A stretch of 38,184 bases of DNA from Verrucomicrobia bacterium 12-59-8. Its GTDB lineage: Bacteria; Verrucomicrobiota; Verrucomicrobiae; Verrucomicrobiales; Verrucomicrobiaceae. The notes below the pieces were generated by a model. That model was not told the DNA's origin and made no database searches. It saw only the letters and a program-made list of their open reading frames with translations. This document shows, one piece after another, positions 7,796 to 15,022 of the stretch. The position numbers and the translations under genes were made by a program. The stretch covers positions 1 through 38,184 of the forward strand of contig NCCR01000018.1 of assembly GCA_002279765.1 (NCBI GenBank). The letters are read 5' to 3'. Position 1 is the stretch's first letter; the number at the start of each line of letters is the position of its first letter.

Positions 7796-8917
7796 TTACT
7801 GCGCTCGGAGCTTCAGGTTGGCATACGCATCCTTCGTCTCCTCAAATCGGTAGTCGTGGGCATGGTCCCCCTCATGGACCTGCCGCTGCCCTTCAAAGAT
7901 GATCCTGTCCTGTTCCGTCACCCCGGAGCTGGGGTTCACCACATACAAATCCTCCAACTCTTCGAGCACATCGAGCTTCACCTGCTTGATGACGTCATCC
8001 TTCCCGACCACATAAACGTAGCGCTCGTCATCGAACTCAGCCGTCGCTTTCTGCGGCACCAGCAGCGCGTTTTTCACCGTCCTCGCCATGCGGATGTTGC
8101 CCGTCTCCCCATGCCTGAGCAAACCTTTCGGATTCGGAAAATCCGCGCGGAAGGGAATCGTTCCCGTCTTGTTGTTGAACTCACCTTCGATCACGTTGAT
8201 CCGCCCCATCTGGTCGAAGACCTTCCCATTCGCCATCACTAGGCTGACCTTCTTGGCTTCCTCCGGCTGCGCGTGTGAGGCGTACTCCAGATAGTCTGCC
8301 TCGGGCACATTGAAATAGATCCACATCTCGCTGTTGTCAGACAGCGTGGTCAGCAGGTCACCCACTTCCACTAGGCTGCCGTTTCGCAGCCGCAGGCGGT
8401 CCATCAGTCCGGAAAACGGCGCCTTGATCGTCGTGAATCCCAGATGCGTCTGCGACAGGTTCACCTCCGCCATCTTTTGGTCCAGCTTCGCCTTCGCCAT
8501 CGTCAGTTCCTTGTCAGACACCACGTTCGTGTCCAGCAGACGCTTGGTGTTTTCATACTCGACTCTCGCCACCTGCGCCTCTGCCTCCGCGCGTTTCACC
8601 ACGGCGGTGTAAACTCTCGGCAGGATCGAAAACATCAGATCACCTTCCTTCAGAAACTGGCCCTCCTTCACACTCACCACCTCCAGATAGCCGCGCTCCA
8701 GCGCACGGATCTCAATGTTCCGGCACGAATGAATCTGGCACACATAATCACGCGAGATCACCGTGTCACGGATGATCGGCTTCGTCAGCACCAGCTGTGA
8801 CTCCTCTTCTTTCTCCCCCTCCTCATGGTGCGCCTCTTTGTGGTCACAGCTGCTCAGCGTGATGACTGCCAGCAGCCCCAAGTGCAAGATGGATGTCCTG
8901 ACGGTGGGCAAGAACAT
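7796..8917 (-). CDS. RND efflux periplasmic adaptor (HlyD/AcrA family), lipoprotein
   Basis: 373 residues counted from ATG at 8917; the frame extends to 9016, but that extension is polar and crosses a palindromic operator-like site. Residues 8-24 form a lipoprotein signal ending in LSSC, so Cys24 is the expected lipidated residue. A charged linker rich in His and Glu follows. The order is then standard for membrane-fusion adaptors: barrel-sandwich half (GYLEVVSVKEGQFLKEGDLM), a coiled-coil hairpin (KRAEAEAQVARVEYENTKRL to DQKMAEVNLSQTHLGF), the second lipoyl half (TTIKAPFSGLMDRLRLRNGS), a beta-barrel domain (MWIYFNVPEADYL) and a membrane-proximal domain. It would bridge an inner-membrane pump to an outer-membrane channel, but the pump gene right after it is a pseudogene and no TolC gene is present. 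It may be on the way to loss, or serve a pump encoded elsewhere. Confidence 0.9.
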   Translation of the reverse strand: MFLPTVRTSILHLGLLAVITLSSCDHKEAHHEEGEKEEESQLVLTKPIIRDTVISRDYVCQIHSCRNIEIRALERGYLEVVSVKEGQFLKEGDLMFSILPRVYTAVVKRAEAEAQVARVEYENTKRLLDTNVVSDKELTMAKAKLDQKMAEVNLSQTHLGFTTIKAPFSGLMDRLRLRNGSLVEVGDLLTTLSDNSEMWIYFNVPEADYLEYASHAQPEEAKKVSLVMANGKVFDQMGRINVIEGEFNNKTGTIPFRADFPNPKGLLRHGETGNIRMARTVKNALLVPQKATAEFDDERYVYVVGKDDVIKQVKLDVLEELEDLYVVNPSSGVTEQDRIIFEGQRQVHEGDHAHDYRFEETKDAYANLKLRAQ

Positions 8918-8976
8918 TTGAGTTTCACATGTCCAGGGGGATTTAACAAGCCCGAGCAAAGAAGTGTTGTTGCTGT

Positions 8977-8990
8977 ATCTCATATGAGAT
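8977..8990. promoter_or_regulatory. Perfect 14-base palindrome upstream of the efflux adaptor (candidate operator)
   Basis: The sequence atctcatatgagat is a perfect palindrome centred about 66 bases before the adaptor's ATG at 8917. The length and position fit a TetR- or MarR-type repressor operator, a common arrangement for RND efflux genes. No such regulator gene is in the window. Confidence 0.4.
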
Positions 8991-9441
8991 GAAGATACTA
9001 TGTCAGGCATGTCCAATGTAAAGTGTCGCTACAGCGGGGGTGAAACTAATGTCCGGCATTTCATGGCTAACAGTTAATTGCTGCATAACTTAGACAGCTT
9101 GGATAGGCTAATAGGCTACATAGATTCATGAGATCAATGAGTGATCATTATCTATGAAGATGGCCTGTTACTGTGTGGAATGGATAAGCAGGATGGATTC
9201 AGAGATTGTGTCGAGCTCTCGGTGGCATGAAATATGTGCCTGGCATGATGGTGAGTCAGTGGCATGCCGCTAAATGATGAGGACAAGCTGAATAGGCTTG
9301 GTGCCTGTGTCGAATGGCAAACAGACCTATATCGTAAATTCAATGTATGACATGTCTCGCCGGAAGTTCAGGGCTGCTCGGCCGCTGCGGATTGCAAGGG
9401 GCGGCAACCACGCGGCCTTTCATCGATTGCGGTGTCTTGGT

Positions 9442-9460
9442 CCGCACGCTCCGCGTGCGG
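9442..9460. repeat. GC-rich perfect hairpin
   Basis: ccgcacgc (9442-9449) pairs perfectly with gcgtgcgg (9453-9460) around a three-base loop. No T-tract follows on either strand, so a simple intrinsic terminator is unlikely. It could be a REP-like palindrome or part of a dispersed element. Confidence 0.45.
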
Positions 9461-9800
9461 TGTTTGGCTGTCATGGGATGCGCATGCCAAGCGCTCCATG
9501 CTGCGGCCATGCCACGCCGCCACTCATGTCGTGCATCTGTATGATCAGGGGCGGCTTCGTGACCGCTCTCGCTCATTCACTGCGTTCCTCTCTCAGAAGG
9601 GGCATCCAGTTCACCGTTTCCGGCAGGGATCAAGATGTCCCCGCTCCTAACGCAGTCCACCTGATGTATTTGAATGAAGCAGGCAGCCTCTACGGGGCCG
9701 TGGCCGAATGCGGTTTCATCATTCCTTGGCTCATCTCCATGGCGCTGGCTGGCCGCCTCACGACCGTCAGTTGGCCACTCGAACCGCTTTCATGCCCGAC

Positions 9801-10655
9801 CTAAGCCGTGATCAACTCTTCCTGCGGTGCTGGCAGGGCAAGTGGTCGTTCGCTGATGTCGCTGACATTGTAGCTCACGTCCGTGCCTTTGGGCTGGCGT
9901 CCGGTCAGACGGCAGAAGTCATGGTAGCTGATGACCTCGAAGGTGCGGTCGAGATGTTCGACGATGACAGTCATGCTTTCCACCCAGTCGCCTGAGTTAA
10001 GGTAGTGGATGTTGTCGATCATCTTGTCCGCAGGCGTGTGGATGTGGCCGCAGATGATGCCATCGCAGTTTTTCCAGCGCGCGAGCTTTTGCAGCTGCTC
10101 TTCGTAACGGCCCACGAAACTGACGGCGTGCTTGACCTTCATTTTCACCCAGCGGCTGAGAGAAAAGGCCTCCTTGTTGCGCCAGCGCAGCCAAGCGTTG
10201 TAGGCACGGTTGATGCGCAGCAGCAGTTCGTAACCCACAGCGCCAGCTTTGGCCAGCCAGACGTGGTTGGTGGTCACATGGTCAAAACCGTCACCATGCA
10301 CCACGAGATAACGGCCATGGGGCGACTCGTGAATGTGTTCATCCACGAGGGAGAGGCCTGCGAGCTTGAAGGGGAGAAATTTTTCGAGGATGTCATCATG
10401 GTTGCCGCGCAGATAAATGACCTCGGTGCCTTCTTTCTCCATCTTCTTGAGCACCGTGCGTACAAAATGCGTGTGCTCCTGCGTCCAGCGCCCGGAGCTT
10501 TTCAGCGCCCACACGTCAATGATGTCTCCGTTGAGCACCAGCTTCTCGCATTTGCAGTGGCGGATCAGATGCGCTGCCTGCACGGCCTTGGAGTCAGCCA
10601 TGCCGAGATGAACATCGGACATGAACAAAGTCTTGATGCGAAGTTTGGTTTTCAT
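9801..10655 (-). CDS. UDP-2,3-diacylglucosamine hydrolase-like metallophosphoesterase (LpxH/LpxH2 family)
   Basis: 284 residues with the full calcineurin-like metal-binding set: SDVHLG (Asp14, His16), NGDIID (Asp44), RGNHDD (Asn85, His86), VHGDGFD (His120) and CGHIHTP (His204, His206). The RGNHDD and GHIHTP contexts and the length fit the LpxH2-type group within UDP-2,3-diacylglucosamine pyrophosphohydrolases, which cut the pyrophosphate to give lipid X in lipid A synthesis at the inner face of the inner membrane. Other members of this family act on different phosphoesters, so the substrate is an inference. The start is ATG at 10655. No partner lipid A gene is nearby and it seems to be a single-gene unit. 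The C-terminal 25 residues are a low-complexity tail ending ALPAPQEELITA. Confidence 0.85.
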   Translation of the reverse strand: MKTKLRIKTLFMSDVHLGMADSKAVQAAHLIRHCKCEKLVLNGDIIDVWALKSSGRWTQEHTHFVRTVLKKMEKEGTEVIYLRGNHDDILEKFLPFKLAGLSLVDEHIHESPHGRYLVVHGDGFDHVTTNHVWLAKAGAVGYELLLRINRAYNAWLRWRNKEAFSLSRWVKMKVKHAVSFVGRYEEQLQKLARWKNCDGIICGHIHTPADKMIDNIHYLNSGDWVESMTVIVEHLDRTFEVISYHDFCRLTGRQPKGTDVSYNVSDISERPLALPAPQEELITA

Positions 10656-10836
10656 GAGTTTGAACAGTTGAGTTTTTCACAGCATCTCGGAGGAGATGGA
10701 TTGTGAATAGAAACGTCCCTGTCACTTAGCTCGCTTGTTGGGGGAGCAGTTGAAAGAGCGTAAGTGAAACCTTTTCGTCACAAGATCGAATGGACTGGCG
10801 ATGACGTCAGCCGGTGGTTTGTGCCGGGCGGTCTTT

Positions 10837-11070
10837 TTACCAGCGGGGGGATTTGGCTGCCTGAAGGTTGCGGTCAATCTCATGTGACTGACTTTCTTCA
10901 ACGCGAAGGCTGTGTACGGGGTGATGGGGGTGGAGTGCCCGCCAGACGAAACAGATGCAGGTGACGAATATCGTGAGCGCCATGATCGGGCCACCGTGAT
11001 GGCGAATGAAACGCGTTTGCCGACGCCATTCGAGATAGCATTGGAGTTCATTATGTCGTGGCTTGAACAT
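10837..11070 (-). CDS. Possible small single-pass membrane protein
   Basis: A 77-codon frame with ATG at 11070. The N-terminal 28 residues are basic and polar (HNELQCYLEWRRQTRFIRHH). A plausible membrane helix follows (GPIMALTIFVTCICFVWRAL), then a His/Pro turn and a charged tail. Third codon positions in the middle are mostly G or C, as in neighbouring genes. There is no Shine-Dalgarno and no recognised family. It overlaps a longer minus-strand frame (10722-11138) with poorer composition. A shadow cannot be excluded. The flanks 10656-10836 and 11071-11294 hold no other gene. Confidence 0.4.
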   Translation of the reverse strand: MFKPRHNELQCYLEWRRQTRFIRHHGGPIMALTIFVTCICFVWRALHPHHPVHSLRVEESQSHEIDRNLQAAKSPRW

Positions 11071-11113
11071 ACAGGAATCATGAAATGTTGAACCCGTGTC
11101 TCAATCTGGAACG

Positions 11114-11292
11114 CGTCACAAAAATGTTTCCGCAGCATGCTTCATGGTTCCTTGGACGCGCTTGAGGCGATGTTTCGTACACTTTTGGGCTGACGAAATC
11201 GTCACATTCCTGCGAAGCTGTGAGTATTGCGACGAGATCGTAACACACTAATCTTTGGCAGGACTTCATTCCTGTCGTCACAATCCCGTCAC
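11114..11292 (+). promoter_or_regulatory. Cluster of CGTCAC repeats before the PhoB-like regulator
   Basis: CGTCAC occurs at 11114-11119, 11200-11205, 11276-11281 and 11287-11292, all in the same orientation, and once more at 10776-10781. The last two are exactly 11 bases apart, the helical spacing of PhoB-type direct-repeat boxes, and end two bases before the ATG at 11295. Autoregulation by the PhoB-like protein is a reasonable inference. The position against the start codon would suit repression, or a leaderless or more distal promoter. Confidence 0.4.
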
Positions 11293-11294
11293 CC

Positions 11295-11993
11295 ATGAGC
11301 AAAATCCTAGTGGTCGATGACGAGAAGGACATTGTTGACCTTGTAAGCCTTCATTTGCAGCGCGAAGGTCACGAAGTCGTATCCGCTGGCAACGGTCTCG
11401 AAGTGCTGCCCCTGGCGGTGAAGACCGCTCCTGATCTGATCGTGCTGGATATCATGCTGCCGGGCATTGATGGTGTGCAGGTGCATCGCAGGCTGCGCGC
11501 TGATACACGCACCCGTCACATTCCTGTGATCATGCTCACGGCGCGGGCGCAAACGAATGACCGCATCGCCGGGCTGGAGAGCGGTGCGGACGATTACCTG
11601 ACGAAGCCCTTCAGCCCGCGGGAGCTCATGCTGCGCATCAGTGCGGTCCTGCGCCGTTCACAGAAAGTCGTGATGCTGGCCGAGCAGCGCATCGGCGAGT
11701 TTCTGCTGGACCGCAAGAACATGTCCCTCTCCATCAATGGCAAGCTGGTGGAACTGACGATCACCGAGCTGAAACTCATCACCACCCTGATGGCCAACCC
11801 TGATGTGATTCACTCACGGGCTGAACTGCTCAGCGCGGTCTGGGGCTATGCGGACGACACGCACTCACGCACGCTGGACACGCACATCAAACGCCTGCGC
11901 GACAAGCTGGGGGATCATGGCCGGCACATTGGCACCCTGCGGCGGCAGGGATACCTGTTTCATAGCATCGTGGAGGAGATGGCGGACACATGA
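11295..11993 (+). CDS. PhoB-like response regulator (OmpR/PhoB family)
   Basis: 232 residues. The receiver domain (1-118) has all key residues: Asp8/Asp9 in VVDDE, phospho-acceptor Asp52 in IVLDIMLPGIDG, Thr82 in IMLTARAQ and Lys104 in YLTKPFSPRE. Residues 130-228 form a winged helix-turn-helix of the OmpR type (ELTITELKLITTLM, then SRTLDTHIKRLRDKLG and GTLRRQGYLF). The receiver wording (IPVIMLTAR, GLESGADDYLTKPFSP) is closest to PhoB among the OmpR group, but subgroup by eye is not decisive. Its stop overlaps the kinase ATG by four bases, so the two are one translation-coupled pair. They are the only plus-strand genes here and converge on the 3' end of the large secretion operon. CGTCAC repeats lie upstream. 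Confidence 0.93.
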   Translation: MSKILVVDDEKDIVDLVSLHLQREGHEVVSAGNGLEVLPLAVKTAPDLIVLDIMLPGIDGVQVHRRLRADTRTRHIPVIMLTARAQTNDRIAGLESGADDYLTKPFSPRELMLRISAVLRRSQKVVMLAEQRIGEFLLDRKNMSLSINGKLVELTITELKLITTLMANPDVIHSRAELLSAVWGYADDTHSRTLDTHIKRLRDKLGDHGRHIGTLRRQGYLFHSIVEEMADT

Positions 11994-13126
11994 CCACGTC
12001 TGAGGTGACTGCGGCGGCGCAGCAGGGAACAGAATGGCAGTCAGGGGATGCGGAAACATTCTCGCCGATGTGCATGCAAGACGACTGCCGTCTGTTTGGC
12101 TCACTGCTCAATGAGGTGCCGCAAGGCATCCTGGTGGTGGATGACCACGGGGTCATCGTGTTCGCAAACCTGGCCATGAACGTCATGTTTTTACCGCACC
12201 AGCTCGAAGTGGGCGGCACCCTGGCAACTGCTGCCGGATTGGAAGCGGTGGAGCGCCTCGTGAATGATGCGCGCAGCCGGCATGCACGTGTGGAGGCGGA
12301 CATACGGCTGACGCTGCCGTATCTCGGGGAATGGAATCATGAACACCATTACCACGTCTGCGCCGCCCCCTGGCGCGAAGGGATGCGCGGCGGCATCTGG
12401 GTGATGGTGGAGGACCGGACGGAGCACCACCTGACCCAGCAGACACGCCGGGATTTCGTGACCAGTGCCGGTCATGAGCTGCGCACGCCCCTGTCGCTTA
12501 TTCATGGGTATATCGAGACGCTCAAGAGCGGCATGATCAAAAACAGCGCCTCACTGCTGCGCTGCCTCGACGTGATGGAGAGAAACAGCCGCCGCATGAT
12601 GCGCATCATTGACGACATGCTCACGATCTCGCGTCTGGAAGGGCTGGATGAATCTTTGAAGACCGAGACCTTTCTGGTGCGTGCCAGTGTGCAGGACGCG
12701 CTGGAGCGTCTGACACCGCTGATTGAGCTGCGGCAGGCAGTCATCACCCTGGACTTTCCTCCGGATGGCGGACTCTTGAACGGTGATCGCTTTTACTGGG
12801 ACCAAATATTCACGAACCTGATCGAAAACCCGCTCAAAGAAAATCAGCGCGCCGGACTGCGGCTGACGATCAGCGGGCGCTGGACGGAGCACGAGTGCAT
12901 CATCACCGTCAAGGACGACGGCGTGGGCATCTCCCCTGAGGATGCCCCGTTTGTGTTCAAGCGGTTCTACCGCACTGGCCGGGAACACGCGCAGGAGAGC
13001 AAGGGGGCCGGACTGGGACTTTCCATCGTCAAGCGCGCGGTCGAGGCGCACGGGGGCAGCATTGAACTGGAAAGCCAGCCAGGCATCCGCACCGTGTTCA
13101 CCCTGCGCGTGCCACTGCCCACTTGA
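11990..13126 (+). CDS. Soluble PAS-domain sensor histidine kinase, PhoR-like
   Basis: 378 residues without any membrane segment. A PAS-like domain spans about 35-145 (VPQGILVVDDHGVIVFANLA). The dimerisation/H-box follows, with His162 in SAGHELRTPLSLIHGY. The ATPase domain has an N-box (NLIENPLKEN, Asn276/Asn280), a G1 box (VKDDGVGIS), an F-box (FKRFYRT) and a G2 box (KGAGLGLSIV). The N-box is slightly unusual: the Ala that normally follows the second Asn is Pro281, and the usual KY[TS] is KEN. Activity is probably retained, since both Asn residues remain. PhoR normally has membrane helices; without them the kinase must sense a cytoplasmic signal or a partner. Start ATG at 11990 inside the regulator's stop. 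No clear terminator is seen in 13127-13220, where it meets the opposing operon. Confidence 0.92.
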   Translation: MTTSEVTAAAQQGTEWQSGDAETFSPMCMQDDCRLFGSLLNEVPQGILVVDDHGVIVFANLAMNVMFLPHQLEVGGTLATAAGLEAVERLVNDARSRHARVEADIRLTLPYLGEWNHEHHYHVCAAPWREGMRGGIWVMVEDRTEHHLTQQTRRDFVTSAGHELRTPLSLIHGYIETLKSGMIKNSASLLRCLDVMERNSRRMMRIIDDMLTISRLEGLDESLKTETFLVRASVQDALERLTPLIELRQAVITLDFPPDGGLLNGDRFYWDQIFTNLIENPLKENQRAGLRLTISGRWTEHECIITVKDDGVGISPEDAPFVFKRFYRTGREHAQESKGAGLGLSIVKRAVEAHGGSIELESQPGIRTVFTLRVPLPT

Positions 13127-13220
13127 GACACGGTGGAGCGGGGGCAGGGGAGGTTTATTTAATGCTCGCCTTGGTTCATCAAGATCGCGCAGGAGCAGCA
13201 AACCGCACCATAGGGCAGGC

Positions 13221-14999
13221 TCACAGCGCGCGTTTCAAAAACGTCAGCTCCTCATCCAGCAGCAGCGCTCCCGGAATTTTTTCCGCCAGTTGGAAGGCGC
13301 GGTCGGGCTTGCCAACGAGAGAGAGTAAACCCGCCGCGACGGCGCGTGGTCCTGCGGCAAGGCTGGTGCTGCTGGTGAGCTGGGCCAGGTGCTGTTGCAT
13401 CGCAGCACGGTCACCCAGACGATAGTCAGACAGTGCCAGCAGCAGGGGCGTGGGGATGCGCTGCAGCGGGACGTTTGCAGCTGCTTTCAGCTCATTCTGC
13501 TGCCCCAAAGCGGCGAGATCGACGGTTTCCATTTCGATCCCCAGAACCAGACGCCAATAGCTCAGGCGGTCGGCAAAAACGGCGCTGCTCGGACTCAGTT
13601 CATGCAGCCAGCGGGAGGCTTCCAGCAGCGTGGCGGTGTCTTTCGCCACCAGCGCCAGTTCCACGCTTTTCTCCAGATGTTCCAGTGCTTCGACGTTCGC
13701 TTTGTTGGCAGAGGCCAGCAGCCCCGCCGATTTGTAGGCTCGGCAGGAAATATCTGCCAGATTGAGCCTCTCGGCCAGCGCGGCCGCCTTGTTCAGCGTG
13801 GTGGCATCCCCCGCCTGGGCAGCATTTTCGACCGTGCCCTGCAGCAGACGGCGTGCTTCCCGCATGTCGGGCTGCAGATGGCTCTGCACCTCGGCCATGG
13901 CCAGATCCAGCAGACTGTTGGACACGGGAGCACGCTGCAATTTTAACAGCCCCTGGAGTTCTTCCCAGCGTTCCGCCTGCGCGAGTGTCTGCAGCAGGAT
14001 GGGATACAATTCGCGGGACTGCACAGCTAACTCCCTGGGCACCAGGGCAAAGACCTGCTCATTGAGTTTCTCCCGCATCAGCCAATACGCGATCTCTTCG
14101 CGCTTGCCATTTTTGGTGTCAAAAAAGCGTTTAACCTCGGCATCCGCCAGATGTGAGCGCAGATCAGGTTGCAGCCGCATAAGCGCCGAGACCAACTGCA
14201 GCCGCGCCGACAGAGTTTTCAACGGGTGCTCTTCGAGCAGGTTGAGCAGATGCCTGGCTTCAGGAAGAGTCAAACCGGGATCGACTGCCAGTTGATGAAT
14301 GGCATCCAGACCTGTCGTGGAACTGTTTTCCGCAAGCTGCCAGAGCTGCTTGCGCGCTTGGGTTTTTACTTCGGCAAAATGGCTGCCGAGGTCTGTCACT
14401 GCGGCCTTGAGATGGGTTTCAGGAGATTCCGCAGTTTGGGCCTCTGCCCTGCGGGAGATTTCCGCCGCTTCCTTGTGGTGACCCTCTGCGTTCAGAATGC
14501 TGGACAGGAGTTCCAGGCCAGCCTGGCGTGTGCTATGCTGCTGCGGCAGCTTTTCAAAAACCTCGCGGGCGTCTTTGGTCCTGCCGCTGCTGATCAACGT
14601 GCGCCCGAGCAAAAGCTCCTCTTCCTCAGTCAGCGGCCTGTGCTGCTCCAGCAGGCGCAACTGCTGCGCGAGGCCGCCCGGGTCGGACCCTGTGGCTTTG
14701 AGAAATGTCACCATGGCCATGATGACTTCGACATCCTTAGGGGCGCGCTGCCGTGCCAAAGTAAGTGCCTGATACGCCCGCCGCCAGTCTTGCGCAGCGG
14801 TCGCCTCCAGCGCCTCCTTGGCATTCTGCCGCGCCAGTGCTGCACGGGCGGCCGTTGCCACGGGGCTCCAGGCAAATAAAAGAATGACGAGCAGTCCGAA
14901 CGCTGTCAGGGTAAGAATCGAGAATTTTCCAACGCGTACCCGCTGCGGTTTCTGGTCCTGAACCTTGTTCTGCGAATCGGGATCAAATTGAAAGGACAT
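13221..14999 (-). CDS. Membrane-anchored TPR-like helical repeat protein, last gene of the secretion operon
   Basis: 592 residues from ATG at 14999; a GTG at 15026 overlaps the TpsA stop (GTGA) and would add nine residues, so coupling through that start is possible. A single membrane helix (about residues 35-52, LTLTAFGLLVILLFAW) follows a polar, basic N-terminus. The rest is Ala/Leu/Glu-rich alpha-helical repeat of TPR type, for example DWRRAYQALTLARQRAPKDV, RTKDAREVFEKLPQQ, GHHKEAAEISRRAE and NVEALEHLEKSVELALVA. It would project helical repeats into the periplasm, where it could scaffold or receive the giant TpsA protein. Function is inferred only from position. A second anchored TPR protein sits in the exosortase block (2251-3729), but they do not look like close copies. 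Confidence 0.85.
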   Translation of the reverse strand: MSFQFDPDSQNKVQDQKPQRVRVGKFSILTLTAFGLLVILLFAWSPVATAARAALARQNAKEALEATAAQDWRRAYQALTLARQRAPKDVEVIMAMVTFLKATGSDPGGLAQQLRLLEQHRPLTEEEELLLGRTLISSGRTKDAREVFEKLPQQHSTRQAGLELLSSILNAEGHHKEAAEISRRAEAQTAESPETHLKAAVTDLGSHFAEVKTQARKQLWQLAENSSTTGLDAIHQLAVDPGLTLPEARHLLNLLEEHPLKTLSARLQLVSALMRLQPDLRSHLADAEVKRFFDTKNGKREEIAYWLMREKLNEQVFALVPRELAVQSRELYPILLQTLAQAERWEELQGLLKLQRAPVSNSLLDLAMAEVQSHLQPDMREARRLLQGTVENAAQAGDATTLNKAAALAERLNLADISCRAYKSAGLLASANKANVEALEHLEKSVELALVAKDTATLLEASRWLHELSPSSAVFADRLSYWRLVLGIEMETVDLAALGQQNELKAAANVPLQRIPTPLLLALSDYRLGDRAAMQQHLAQLTSSTSLAAGPRAVAAGLLSLVGKPDRAFQLAEKIPGALLLDEELTFLKRAL

Positions 15000-15022
15000 G
15001 GTCGCTGAGGTGTTACGGGCGA

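Larger units (their letters stand above)
8918..9800. other. Long stretch without a convincing gene
   Basis: About 880 bases. The first 400 are AT-richer and hold the adaptor's upstream region, including the palindrome at 8977-8990. From about 9340 the composition becomes GC-rich and open frames appear in several frames on both strands (plus 9298-9804, minus 9340-9576). None has a membrane pattern, domain or motif, and they exclude each other. A perfect hairpin ccgcacgc-tcc-gcgtgcgg lies at 9442-9460, and an imperfect one, gggatcaagatgtccc, near 9626-9641. Several ggcatg/gcatgcc words recur. This could be a degenerate gene or a dispersed intergenic repeat, but neither can be shown from one copy. 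Confidence 0.45.

Noticed and set aside
10722..11138. 138-codon minus-strand frame
   Set aside because: Ser/Arg/Pro-rich translation without a hydrophobic or domain pattern; it overlaps the better candidate at 10837-11070 and the CGTCAC-bearing region.
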